In this document: in pieces, positions 1 through 6,668 of the stretch
Layout: every line of letters starts with the position of its first letter
Numbering within the stretch: the first letter of the stretch is position 1
Origin: JANOAR01 sp031411235
Lineage (GTDB): Bacteria; Verrucomicrobiota; Verrucomicrobiia; Verrucomicrobiales; Verrucomicrobiaceae
Direction of reading: 5' to 3'
NCBI GenBank assembly: GCA_031411235.1
Contig: JANOAR010000277.1
Coordinates: 1-11,803 of the forward strand
DNA length: 11,803 bases
The notes under the pieces: generated by a model
The model's input: the letters and a program-made list of their open reading frames with translations, nothing else
What the model was told of the DNA's origin: nothing
Database searches by the model: none
Program-made: the position numbers and the translations under genes

Positions 1-80
1 GCGAAGTGACGGCGGAGGTTTTCGAGGGCTTGCGCAGTGTCGATGATGGGGAGCAAAGAGGCGGGTGTTGCTTCACCCAT
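1..80 (-). CDS. 5' end of an unidentified minus-strand gene (partial)
   Basis: Reading the minus strand from the ATG at 80-78 gives 26 open codons up to the window edge. They start MGEATPASLLPI and continue into a helix-like stretch with ALENLRRHF. The composition is protein-like and the start is preceded by an AT-rich stretch (81-115) that could carry its promoter. The gene would be divergent from the aminotransferase at 303. Too little is visible to name a family. The alternative is that this is only the antisense of a fortuitous plus-strand frame that stays open from position 6, but that frame looks unlike protein. Confidence 0.4.
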   Translation of the reverse strand, partial: MGEATPASLLPIIDTAQALENLRRHF

Positions 81-145
81 ACTCTATTTGCTAATTATGG
101 TAATTGTACAACTGGAACCTTTGCTGAAAACCAGAATTTAAATAG
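81..145. promoter_or_regulatory. AT-rich divergent promoter region with small palindromes
   Basis: This is a clear AT-rich island in GC-rich surroundings, between the minus-strand start at 80 and the aminotransferase at 303. It contains an inverted repeat AATTA-TGG-TAATT (93-105) that runs into the perfect 8-bp palindrome TTGTACAA (104-111), an operator-like arrangement. No convincing -35/-10 pair could be fixed on either strand, so the regulatory reading rests on composition, dyads and position between divergent genes. Confidence 0.3.
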
Positions 146-302
146 CCAGGTTTATAACGCCGTTTCATGCGTAGGCCCTGCAGCACGGCTTGCTCGTCGA
201 AACCGACTTCGGTATCACCCTTGGTTCCGTAACATAACCAAAAGCTTGCGCTTGGCGGTGACGCTTTGGCAAAGTGATGCTCACCCACTTCCCTACCCAC
301 CC

Positions 303-1640
303 ATGACCGACCGCTTCGCCAACTCCCGTCGTCTTTTTGAACGTGCTCAACTCAGCATCGCTGGCGGCGTGAACAGCGGCATCCGCAAGATGGAGCTACC
401 CGTCCCGCTCTACTTCTCCCACGGCCAGGGCTGTCGATTGTTCGATGTGGACGGCAATGAATACATCGACTTCCAGATCGGCCAGGGAGCAATCCTATAC
501 GGCCATGCGCCTGCCGGCCAAGCTGCTGCCATCGCTGCCCAGGCGAAACTTGGCACCCACTGGGCCGCGCAGAGTGAGCTGGAAATCGACGTTGCCGAGC
601 GCCTGCAAAGCATGATCCCAGGGGCCGAGCGCGTGCGCTTCAACAACAGCGCCACCGAAGTGGTGCTCTCTGCGCTGCGCCTCGCACGAGCCCACACCGG
701 GCGGCGACTGGTGCTGAAGTTTGAAGGCCACTACCACGGCTGGGCCGACGAAGGCCTCGTGGGCTACGCTCCGCCGCCCGACCAATGGGGCAGCGAAGAC
801 GAGCCCACACGCCTGCACCCGAGCAAGGGCGTCATCCCCGAGGTGCTCGATCAGTTCGTCGTCGCACGCTGGAATGATCCCGAGCATCTGCGCCGTCGCG
901 TCGAGCAGTATCGTGGGCAGATCGCCGCGATCATCTTCGAGCCCGTGCTGTGCAACACCGGCTGCATGGAGCCCGTGGCTGGTATGCACGCCACGATCCG
1001 CGAACTCTGCGACCGCGACGGCATGATGATGATCGCCGATGAAACCATCACGGGCTTTCGCTTCGGCGCAGGCTGTGCGCAAAAGCACTACGGCTTCGTG
1101 CCCGACCTCACCATCCTCGGCAAGGCCATCGGTGGTGGTCTGCCTTTCGCCGCACTCGTGGGCAAGGCGGCTTCGTTTGCAAAAATCCTCAGCGGTGAAG
1201 TCGTCCACGCTGGCACACTCAACGCCAACCCGCTCTGCCTCGCTGCCGCGAAGTGGTGCCTGGATGAAGTCATCGCGCTCGGCGATACGCATCCCGCGTC
1301 GATCATCGCGCTTGGTCAGCGACTCATGGCCGGGCTTTCCGCGATGGCAAAGCACCACAACATCCCCCTGCAACCGCAAGGCCCTGGCCTCGCCTTCCAC
1401 ACCGCCATGCTAAAGCCCGGTGCCGCCACTGGCCCCATCCTCAGCTACCGCGACTACGCGCAACGACAGGATGCCCCACGCTGGGCGCACCTGCGCCGCT
1501 GCCTGCTGGAGGAAGGCGTGCGAGCCATTGAGCGCGGCTTGTGGTTCATCAGCTTGGCGCATCGCGAGGCGGATATAACTGAGGCATTGAGCAAGGCCGA
1601 GATCGCCTTCGCACGCCATGCACGCGAGTATAAGCCATGA
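303..1640 (+). CDS. Class III PLP-dependent aminotransferase, glutamate-1-semialdehyde aminomutase-like
   Basis: A 445-residue protein, the usual length for this family. The frame is open back to position 6, but family-like sequence begins at the ATG at 303 (MTDRFANS), with the typical N-terminal GGVNS motif at residues 21-25. Motifs in order are the substrate/cofactor loop NNSATE (114-119), KFEGHYHGW (139-147), the PLP ring-binding Asp in ADE (D246) and the Schiff-base lysine in LGKAIGGG (K274). These place it in fold-type I, class III, near HemL. Family members move amino groups on keto or semialdehyde substrates in the cytosol. It differs from canonical HemL around CNTGCMEP (217-224) and has a partner not typical of tetrapyrrole synthesis, so a different amino substrate is likely. 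The TGA stop overlaps the RidA start (ATGA), indicating translational coupling. Confidence 0.9.
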   Translation: MTDRFANSRRLFERAQLSIAGGVNSGIRKMELPVPLYFSHGQGCRLFDVDGNEYIDFQIGQGAILYGHAPAGQAAAIAAQAKLGTHWAAQSELEIDVAERLQSMIPGAERVRFNNSATEVVLSALRLARAHTGRRLVLKFEGHYHGWADEGLVGYAPPPDQWGSEDEPTRLHPSKGVIPEVLDQFVVARWNDPEHLRRRVEQYRGQIAAIIFEPVLCNTGCMEPVAGMHATIRELCDRDGMMMIADETITGFRFGAGCAQKHYGFVPDLTILGKAIGGGLPFAALVGKAASFAKILSGEVVHAGTLNANPLCLAAAKWCLDEVIALGDTHPASIIALGQRLMAGLSAMAKHHNIPLQPQGPGLAFHTAMLKPGAATGPILSYRDYAQRQDAPRWAHLRRCLLEEGVRAIERGLWFISLAHREADITEALSKAEIAFARHAREYKP

Positions 1641-2029
1641 CCCATCCCCGCGTCTCCTACCCACAGAACCCCGACACGCCCACCTCGCACCTGCCCTTCA
1701 GCCCGGCGGTCGTTGTCGGCGACCTCATTTTCGTCTCTGGCCAAGCCTCGGTGGATGCCTCGGGCAAGATCGTCAGCGACACCTTTGAAGGCGAGTTCCG
1801 CCGTTCCTTGGAAAACGTGCGGGCTGTGCTTCATGCCGCTGGTAGCGACCTCGCGCATGTCGTGCAAACGCGCAACTACGTCCGCGATGCCGATGATGTG
1901 CCGCGCTTCAATGAACTCTACCGCGAGTATTTTTCTGCGCCCTTCCCGGCCCGCACCACCATCACCCACTGCCTACCACCATCGCTGCGTTTTGAAATCG
2001 AAGCCGTCGCGGTGAAGGCGAACCCATAA
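1637..2029 (+). CDS. RidA (YjgF/YER057c/UK114) family imine/enamine deaminase
   Basis: 130 residues, the full size of a RidA subunit, and the family works as a cytosolic trimer. Features are the VSGQAS core strand (33-38), the helix with SLENVRAVL (57-65), the Arg in PARTTI (R106, matching E. coli R105) and the acidic pair in FEIEAVAV (E120, E122). The Arg and the first Glu are the catalytic residues of the deaminase branch. RidA enzymes hydrolyse reactive 2-aminoacrylate-type enamines/imines released by PLP enzymes. The start codon lies inside the aminotransferase stop, so the two proteins are probably made together, with RidA finishing or detoxifying the aminotransferase product. The gene converges on the SufE-like gene with only 20 bp between stops. 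Confidence 0.92.
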   Translation: MTHPRVSYPQNPDTPTSHLPFSPAVVVGDLIFVSGQASVDASGKIVSDTFEGEFRRSLENVRAVLHAAGSDLAHVVQTRNYVRDADDVPRFNELYREYFSAPFPARTTITHCLPPSLRFEIEAVAVKANP

Positions 2030-2049
2030 TCGCCAAAGTCGCGCCTCGG

Positions 2050-2475
2050 CTACTCCAGCGCCGCCACCGCTACCTTTAATCGGCCCAGCACATAGTAGAT
2101 TGTGCGGCTGCGCAGTTGCACCAGCTCTGCCCCGACGATGCGAGGGATAAAGTCCTGCGAGAGAGCCAAAATTTCAGTGCGCGTAGCACCACTGAGACCA
2201 CGACAAAGCAACGTCGAAAGAGCACGAGTGAGCGTCTGAACTTGGCAGCCCAACGAGATCGCAAAGGCCACACGGTCGCCCTCCAGATGGCGAACGTGAA
2301 TGCCTACCGTGTCGCTGCACTCGGTGTCCTTGCGCACGTCTTCGATGTCGTAGCGCTCGCCCGGCTGCGGCGCGTACTGGCGCACCTCATCCGCCATGTC
2401 CATGAGCGCACCGCGACGTTCGACCTCGCTGAGTTTCTCAAAGAAGAGGATGAGTTCCTGAAGTGCGGGTGGCAT
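2050..2475 (-). CDS. SufE-like Fe-S metabolism protein
   Basis: 141 residues, typical SufE size. The C-terminal half carries the SufE signature pattern: GDRVAF (66-71), a helix with TLTRALSTLLCRGLSG (81-96), TEILAL (100-105) and a C-terminal LRSRTIYYVLGRLK helix (121-134). SufE accepts persulfide sulfur from the cysteine desulfurase SufS and passes it to the Fe-S scaffold. The cysteine aligning with the sulfur acceptor appears to be C53, in ECSDTVGI, instead of the common GCQS context. C77 and C91 are further cysteines. No sufS or sufBCD gene is nearby, so it may be a stand-alone paralogue. The start ATG at 2475 lies 6 nt from an inverted repeat filling the divergent gap to the thioesterase. 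Family is fairly sure; the exact role is not. Confidence 0.82.
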   Translation of the reverse strand: MPPALQELILFFEKLSEVERRGALMDMADEVRQYAPQPGERYDIEDVRKDTECSDTVGIHVRHLEGDRVAFAISLGCQVQTLTRALSTLLCRGLSGATRTEILALSQDFIPRIVGAELVQLRSRTIYYVLGRLKVAVAALE

Positions 2476-2481
2476 GAGATA

Positions 2482-2565
2482 GGAAATGATGAGTGATGAA
2501 TTATGAATGATGAATCACGCCATACCTCCCCCTTCCGCATTCATCACTCATAATTCATCATTTCC
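2482..2565. repeat. Inverted repeat with GATGAATTATGA-type arms (fold-back element)
   Basis: The left arm 2482-2515 (GGAAATGATGA, then GTGATGA, then ATTATGAATGATGAAT) matches the reverse complement of 2539-2565 at 26 of 27 positions, if the 7-nt GTGATGA duplication (2493-2499) in the left arm is skipped. The 23-nt loop is GC-rich. The arms are built from repeated TGATGAAT words. The element occupies nearly all of the 97-bp gap between the SufE-like start (2475) and the thioesterase start (2573), ending 7 nt before the latter. It could be a mobile or amplified intergenic repeat, a regulatory hairpin, or both. Confidence 0.85.
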
Positions 2566-2572
2566 CATCCCC

Positions 2573-3004
2573 ATGCCTACAACTCCAACGATTGAAACCC
2601 GCGAAGAGGTCATGTTCTTCGACACCGACTGTGGTGGCGTCGTCCACAACATTGCCTACTTGCGCATGATCGAGACAGCACGCACGCGGCTGGCCGCACA
2701 ACTGGGCATGAAGCTCCGAGACATGGCGCAGACGCAGCTCTACCCCGTGGTGGTGCGCACCGAGATCGACTATCGCAAACCTGCGGCCCTGGGCGATGAA
2801 ATCATCATCAAGGGAAAGCTAGAGAGTGTCGAGAAGGTGCGCTTCTGGTGCGCCTTTGAGCTGTACCGTGGCGCTGACGATGCGCTGCTCGTGACCTGCC
2901 GTCAGTCGTTGGCGCTCGTGCAAATGCCGCAAGGCAAGCCACAGCGATTGCCCGCCGATTGGGGCGAACGTTTTGCTCATTTGGCAGCGAAGCGGGCGCG
3001 GTAA
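2573..3004 (+). CDS. YbgC/4HBT-like hot-dog acyl-CoA thioesterase
   Basis: 143 residues, the size of a single hot-dog domain. The N-terminus has the YbgC/4-hydroxybenzoyl-CoA thioesterase motif FFDTDCGGVVHN (15-26). D19 matches the catalytic Asp of the Pseudomonas 4HBT. A long helix follows (YLRMIETARTRL, 29-40), then the IDYRKPA strand (65-71) and LGDEI (73-77). Members hydrolyse short-chain or aromatic acyl-CoA thioesters and act as cytosolic tetramers. The ATG at 2573 is preferred over the upstream in-frame ATG at 2507, because the 22 extra residues would be encoded by the inverted repeat and show no family resemblance. No Shine-Dalgarno sequence is visible. The metallopeptidase gene starts 27 bp downstream and is probably co-transcribed. 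Confidence 0.88.
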   Translation: MPTTPTIETREEVMFFDTDCGGVVHNIAYLRMIETARTRLAAQLGMKLRDMAQTQLYPVVVRTEIDYRKPAALGDEIIIKGKLESVEKVRFWCAFELYRGADDALLVTCRQSLALVQMPQGKPQRLPADWGERFAHLAAKRAR

Positions 3005-3031
3005 CAACGAGTCGCCACAAATTCCAGGCTC

Positions 3032-3424
3032 ATGCTTCGCCCACGCTCGCCTTCACGCCCCTCACAACGTTTGTTGCTCGCCCAGCAAACCGTCAGTCGC
3101 ACTCTGGCTTCGCTGCCACACACGCTGCGCGAGGCTGCTGCGGAGTGCCCCATCGAGCTGTTGGATATAACCTCGTGCCTGCCCCATGAGCACGATTTGG
3201 AGCCAGACTTGCTCGGTCTTTTTGAAGGCAACAGCCGACTCGATGCGCAGGCCGAGACACCGGAACAACTCCCCCGCATTCGCCTGTTTCTCGACAACCT
3301 CTGGGACTACGCCGAGCGCCATCCAGCGGTGTATCGCGATGAAGTGCGCACAACCCTGCTGCACGAGCTAGGCCACTACTTGGGCTTGGATGAAGAGGAT
3401 GTGGCAGCGCTGGGGCTAGCGTGA
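3032..3424 (+). CDS. Minimal zincin metallopeptidase (PF06262-type)
   Basis: 130 residues, the usual size of this compact zincin family. The zinc-binding motif HELGHYLGLDEED (111-123) supplies H111, E112 and H115, with D120 or a following acidic residue as the likely third ligand region. LLGLFEG (60-66) and RIRLFLDNL (82-90) are the family's conserved upstream strands, and EVRTTLLHELGH is the characteristic lead-in. Substrates are unknown for the family. There is no signal peptide; the N-terminus is Arg/Ser-rich. It follows the thioesterase by 27 bp on the same strand and converges on the MFS transporter across a long inverted repeat. Family is confident, biological role unknown. Confidence 0.87.
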   Translation: MLRPRSPSRPSQRLLLAQQTVSRTLASLPHTLREAAAECPIELLDITSCLPHEHDLEPDLLGLFEGNSRLDAQAETPEQLPRIRLFLDNLWDYAERHPAVYRDEVRTTLLHELGHYLGLDEEDVAALGLA

Positions 3425-3440
3425 TAGCAAAGCGAGCACA

Positions 3441-3570
3441 GAGGTATAAGGGGCAAGGTTCAAGGGATAAGGGGAGTGCCTTCGGGTGTGCTCTTCGTAG
3501 CTAGGCTGTGGTTTGGAATTTAAGCGCGAAGCCACTTCCCTTATCCCTTGCCCCTTGCCCCTTATACCTC
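3441..3570. repeat. Long inverted repeat with GGTATAAGGGGCAAGG arms between convergent genes
   Basis: The arm 3441-3478 and the reverse complement of 3533-3570 agree at 35 of 38 positions, around a 54-nt loop. Two adjacent mismatches sit mid-arm (TT against GG) and one further difference would be a G·U wobble in RNA. The arms consist of AAGGG(G)CAAGG and GGATAAGG words. The element lies between the metallopeptidase stop (3424) and the transporter stop (3596), so transcripts from both sides would fold it. It could stop or stabilise transcripts, but there is no U-tract, and its length and word structure suggest a dispersed intergenic repeat. Confidence 0.88.
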
Positions 3571-3595
3571 CCACAGCTAATCGCGAAGACACCGC

Positions 3596-4813
3596 TTAAG
3601 CCTTGCTCTTGATCGGATCTCGAAACGCCAGCACAAAAATAATAACCACGACCACCGCGCCCCAGGCAGGAATATTCCAGATGGCCTGCCAGTCATGGGC
3701 GAGGCCATTCACAGGCGTGGCCAAGGTGTGAGCCGCCATCACTTTGCCCGCAAGCAACGTGCCGACAAAAGCTCCCACGCCCCATAAAATGAAGGCGATG
3801 AAACCCTGCGCCGCTCCGCGAATGCGTTCGTTCGACTCGTCATCCACATAGAGCTGGCCCGCGATGAATAGGAAGTCGTAACACACGCCATGCAGCAAGA
3901 TGGCGGCAACAATGAGAGCTGTGCCCATGCCTGCATTGCCCACGCTAGCACTCAGTAGGAAGTAGCGAATGACCCAGCAGGAGATGCCCAGGAAGATGGT
4001 CTTTTTGTAGCCCCACTTCTTCAGAAACACGGGAAGCATGAACATGCAGATCACGTCTGAAACTTGCGCCAGCGACATCTTCGCCGTCATGCCTTCCCAC
4101 TTCAGTTCGGAGAGATAGACACCCAGCATGACGAAGTAGAAGTAGAGCGGGATGCAGATCAAAAACATGCACACAATGAAGATCGCAAACGATGGCTTCT
4201 TCAACAGCGCGAGAGCGTCCAGCCCCAGCAACTCGCCAAGGCCGATATTTTGCCCCACCTTTTTCGGCGGCGTGTGCGGCAACCAAAGGCTGAAAATGCC
4301 GAAGACGATCGACACAGCGCCCGCGAGATAAAACTGCATGGCCGAGGTTTCGCCCTTCATCAAACTCAGCGTCACTCCGCCTGCGATCCAACCCACGGCT
4401 GAGAAAAGCTTCACACGCGGGAAGCCCGTTTTGGCGTCTTCCAAGTGCGTGAGCGAGAGCGAATTGCCCAGGGCAAGCGTGGGCGTGAACAAGGCGCAGT
4501 AGAGGATCAGCACAGGATAGAAGCTGCTGAATACCGTCAAGCCAGGCAGCAAACACAACACCGCCCCACCCACGATGCCCAGGCACGCGAGCAGCTTTTC
4601 CGAGGGAAAAAAACGATCCGCAATCAGCCCCACAATGAACGGCGAAATCATCGACCCGATGGCAAAGGCTCCATACGCCGCACCGATCTGCTCACCGCCA
4701 AACTCCAGCGTGGTGGCGAGATACGCGCCCATGCTCGCATACCAAGCACCCCAGATGAAGTACTGCAAAAACATGAAGATCGAGAGCCTGAGCTTGAGCG
4801 TGGATTGATTCAT
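3596..4813 (-). CDS. MFS transporter, nucleoside:H+ symporter (NupG/XapB-like) family
   Basis: 405 residues and strongly hydrophobic, with about 12 predicted membrane segments, so an inner-membrane protein. The N-terminus LSIFMFLQYFIWGAWY and the following loop LIADRFFPSEKLL are typical of the nucleoside permease branch of the major facilitator superfamily. These proteins import nucleosides with protons. The chosen start (ATG at 4813, MNQSTLKLRL) begins directly before the first membrane helix as in family members. An in-frame ATG at 4879 would add 22 residues without resemblance. The gene is last in a minus-strand series after tyrS and the lipoprotein, 128 bp downstream of the latter, so it may have its own promoter. 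Substrate specificity within the family is inferred. Confidence 0.85.
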   Translation of the reverse strand: MNQSTLKLRLSIFMFLQYFIWGAWYASMGAYLATTLEFGGEQIGAAYGAFAIGSMISPFIVGLIADRFFPSEKLLACLGIVGGAVLCLLPGLTVFSSFYPVLILYCALFTPTLALGNSLSLTHLEDAKTGFPRVKLFSAVGWIAGGVTLSLMKGETSAMQFYLAGAVSIVFGIFSLWLPHTPPKKVGQNIGLGELLGLDALALLKKPSFAIFIVCMFLICIPLYFYFVMLGVYLSELKWEGMTAKMSLAQVSDVICMFMLPVFLKKWGYKKTIFLGISCWVIRYFLLSASVGNAGMGTALIVAAILLHGVCYDFLFIAGQLYVDDESNERIRGAAQGFIAFILWGVGAFVGTLLAGKVMAAHTLATPVNGLAHDWQAIWNIPAWGAVVVVIIFVLAFRDPIKSKA

Positions 4814-4941
4814 AGCGTGGTTATCAAAGGGCGAGTGATCGCAATGCGGGAGCGTTGCCAGAGCAGAGACAAAGCGCATCCAGAGAGCCCGCCCTTGCAG
4901 CCCACATCGACAAACTGATGGCCAGCCTCACAGGCGCGGCC

Positions 4942-5196
4942 TTACTTCACGGCGTCCTTGAGCTGCGCCAAGTATTTTGCCGGCTCCTTCTCGAACTTTG
5001 GTTTGCAAGCCTTGCAGCAGAACTGCACTTCCTGGCCCTCGTGAACAAAGACGATAGGCTCGCCCATGCTGCCCAGTTTTTCGCCTGAAACGATGCAAGT
5101 GGTCAAGGGGTAAGGCTTGCTCTTGGCCGCCTCGCCGCAGGAGATGACGAAGGTAGCAACGAGTAGCAGGAATATGCAGCGCAGGGTGGACTTCAT
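4942..5196 (-). CDS. Small lipoprotein with TRASH/YHS-like cysteine motif
   Basis: From the ATG at 5196 the protein has 84 residues. It begins with MKSTLRC, then a hydrophobic core (FLLLVATFVIS) and a lipobox-like VISC with C20, so the mature protein would be a membrane-anchored lipoprotein. The mature part holds C34 (TTCIVSGEK) and a C60-C61-x2-C64 cluster (FCCKAC), followed by KFEKEPAKYLAQL. This spacing and the final helix resemble the TRASH/YHS metal-binding domain. The likely role is binding or sensing a transition metal in the periplasm; this is inference. The frame extends to an ATG at 5238 overlapping the tyrS stop (ATGA), which would add 14 residues before the signal peptide. The lipobox favours the 5196 start, though coupling to tyrS remains possible. 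Confidence 0.75.
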   Translation of the reverse strand: MKSTLRCIFLLLVATFVISCGEAAKSKPYPLTTCIVSGEKLGSMGEPIVFVHEGQEVQFCCKACKPKFEKEPAKYLAQLKDAVK

Positions 5197-5234
5197 AGTA
5201 TTAGAATTGGGTTGAGGCATGGCCTGACTATAAC

Positions 5235-6410
5235 TCATTTCAACCGCACGCTGCGCTTCTTATCCAGCTTCAGCGCGTCGCCGGACTGCCAGGCAGGCTC
5301 GGCTTTGGGGTCGATTAATTTCTCGCCATTGAGCTGCACGCTGCCTTGTAAAATAAGGCGCTTGGCTTCGCCACCGCTCATCGTGGCACCCAGCGTGGTG
5401 AAGGCATGGAGCACAATGCCGAGCACGTCTTTGCGCTCACTATCGGCAAGCACTACTTCGGGCAAGTCAGCGCTCGCGAGGTCTTTTTTGCTGAAGCGCG
5501 TGTCCCAGTCATCGCGGCATTCCTGCGCCGCAGCGGCACCGTGGTAGATAGCGACGCACTTCGCCGCGAGCGCCTTCTTCGCCTCCATCGGGTGCAGGGA
5601 AGCGTCGAGCGTCTCGCCGAGCACCAGCAGGTAGTACTTCGGCATGATCTCGTCGGCGATGCTCATCAGCTTGCCGAACATGTTCTTCGGCTCGTCGGTG
5701 AGGCCCACGTAGTTGCCCAGCGACTTGCTCATCTTTTTCACCCCATCCAGACCTTCCAGCAGCGGCAACGTCATGCACACCTGCGCCTCCATGCCTTCCT
5801 CCTTTTGCAGATCGCGACCGACGAGGATGTTGAAGAGCTGATCGCTGCCACCGATCTCCACATCGGCCCGCACCACGACGCTGTCCCAGCCTTGCATGAT
5901 GGGGTACTGCAACTCGTGCAGGCGCACCTCGGTGCCATTGGCCACGCGCGTTTTGAAGTCCTCGCGCTGGAGCATCTGCTGGAGTGTCACGCGGGCGTTG
6001 AGCTTGATCACATCGGTGAAGCTCATCGTCTTGAACCACGAGCCATTGAAAACCACCTCGGTCTTGTCGCGATCCAGCACCAGGAACGCCTGCTCGGTGT
6101 AAGTCTTGGCGTTGTGCGCGATCTCCTCATGGGTCAACGGCGGGCGCGTCGTCGTGCGCCCGGTCGGGTCGCCGATCATCGCCGTGAAGTCGCCGATGAT
6201 CAGCACGATGTGATGCCCCAGCTCCTGGAATTGGCGCAGCTTCCGCAGCGCCACCGCATGGCCCAGATGGATGTCCGGCGAGGTCGGATCCACGCCCAAC
6301 TTGATGCGCAAGGGCTTGCCACGTGCGAGCTTTTCCGACAGCTCCTTCTCGCTGTGAATAGTTACAGTGCCGCGCTTGAGGATGTCGAGTTGTTCGGAGG
6401 CTGGGAGCAT
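5235..6410 (-). CDS. tyrS: Tyrosyl-tRNA synthetase
   Basis: 391 residues. This class I aminoacyl-tRNA synthetase charges tRNA-Tyr with tyrosine in the cytosol. The HIGH signature is HLGH (48-51) after GVDPTSPDI, the KMSKS loop is intact (226-230), and GSDQLFN (188-194) and a full C-terminal S4 RNA-binding domain (from about residue 330, LILQGSVQLNGEKL) are present. HLGHA, GDFTAMIGDPTGR and overall layout match the TyrZ-like branch instead of the classical TyrS of E. coli. The start at 6410 (MLPASEQLDI) is preferred over the open extension to 6533, which reads as noncoding and includes a hairpin. The stop overlaps an upstream possible start of the lipoprotein frame. No T-box is recognisable. 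Confidence 0.96.
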   Translation of the reverse strand: MLPASEQLDILKRGTVTIHSEKELSEKLARGKPLRIKLGVDPTSPDIHLGHAVALRKLRQFQELGHHIVLIIGDFTAMIGDPTGRTTTRPPLTHEEIAHNAKTYTEQAFLVLDRDKTEVVFNGSWFKTMSFTDVIKLNARVTLQQMLQREDFKTRVANGTEVRLHELQYPIMQGWDSVVVRADVEIGGSDQLFNILVGRDLQKEEGMEAQVCMTLPLLEGLDGVKKMSKSLGNYVGLTDEPKNMFGKLMSIADEIMPKYYLLVLGETLDASLHPMEAKKALAAKCVAIYHGAAAAQECRDDWDTRFSKKDLASADLPEVVLADSERKDVLGIVLHAFTTLGATMSGGEAKRLILQGSVQLNGEKLIDPKAEPAWQSGDALKLDKKRSVRLK

Positions 6411-6425
6411 GGGGAGAGGAGTCGT

Positions 6426-6437
6426 GGGCTTTAGCCC
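6426..6437. repeat. Short perfect hairpin GGGCT-TT-AGCCC in the tyrS leader
   Basis: Two 5-bp arms with a 2-nt centre lie 15 nt upstream of the tyrS ATG, so they would be in its 5' untranslated region if the promoter is further up. It is too short for a terminator and lacks a T-tract. It may be a small dispersed palindrome or a weak translation-affecting hairpin. Confidence 0.35.
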
Positions 6438-6535
6438 GCACTGCCGGAAGTAGCCAACACGCGGGACGAAAATAGAGGGCGCGGAGTCTGCCGCAGCGAG
6501 CCACGCTTGAAAACAGAATTTTCCCTCGCCCAAGC

Positions 6536-6563
6536 TTGCGCTTCAAATGACCCGCGCTATTCT
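6536..6563 (+). promoter_or_regulatory. Candidate sigma-70-type promoter of tRNA-Gln
   Basis: TTGCGC (6536-6541) and TATTCT (6558-6563) are separated by 16 bp and lie about 32 bp before the mature tRNA 5' end, the expected position for a tRNA promoter with a short leader. Both hexamers match the consensus only partly, so the call rests mostly on spacing and location. Confidence 0.35.
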
Positions 6564-6571
6564 CGCCATCC

Positions 6572-6588
6572 ACTCCGCACTGCGGAGT
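6572..6588. repeat. Perfect 8-bp-arm palindrome upstream of the tRNA
   Basis: ACTCCGCA and TGCGGAGT flank a single central C, giving a perfect inverted repeat. It ends 6 nt before the tRNA and lies just after the candidate promoter, so it would sit in the tRNA leader or at the start site. It could be an operator, a leader hairpin guiding 5' processing, or a dispersed palindrome. Confidence 0.6.
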
Positions 6589-6594
6589 CACTGC

Positions 6595-6668
6595 TGCCTC
6601 GTGGTGTAATGGTAACACAGGAGATTTTGATTCTCTCATTCAAGGTTCGAATCCTTGCGAGGCAACCA
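6595..6668 (+). tRNA. trnQ: tRNA-Gln (anticodon UUG)
   Basis: A full cloverleaf can be folded. The acceptor stem is TGCCTCG (6595-6601) with CGAGGCA (6658-6664). The D arm is GTGT/ACAC (6604-6607 with 6615-6618), and the anticodon stem is GGAGA/TCTCT with one G·U pair. The 7-nt loop TTTTGAT places TTG at 6627-6629, and the T arm is CAAGG-TTCGAAT-CCTTG. Discriminator A (6665) and an encoded CCA (6666-6668) complete the 74-nt gene. The UUG anticodon reads CAA and, by wobble, CAG. The intact T arm and 3' end could be an integration site for the accessory block that follows, but no second copy of the 3' end is present in this window. Confidence 0.97.

Noticed and set aside
91..300. A 69-residue minus-strand frame (with FWLCYGTKGD and MKRRYKPGY) ending just before the partial gene at 80
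   Set aside because: No recognisable family and it would have to cover the AT-rich region; coding status cannot be decided without homologues.
6..302. N-terminal extension of 99 residues on the aminotransferase
   Set aside because: The frame is open but the sequence does not resemble the family, it crosses an AT-rich promoter-like region, and the family start fits the ATG at 303.
495..1400. 301-residue minus-strand open frame
   Set aside because: Antisense of the aminotransferase; His/Asp/Val-rich composition typical of a shadow frame in GC-rich DNA.
5406..6434. 342-residue plus-strand open frame
   Set aside because: Antisense of tyrS, with His/Leu/Gln-rich low-complexity composition and no motif.
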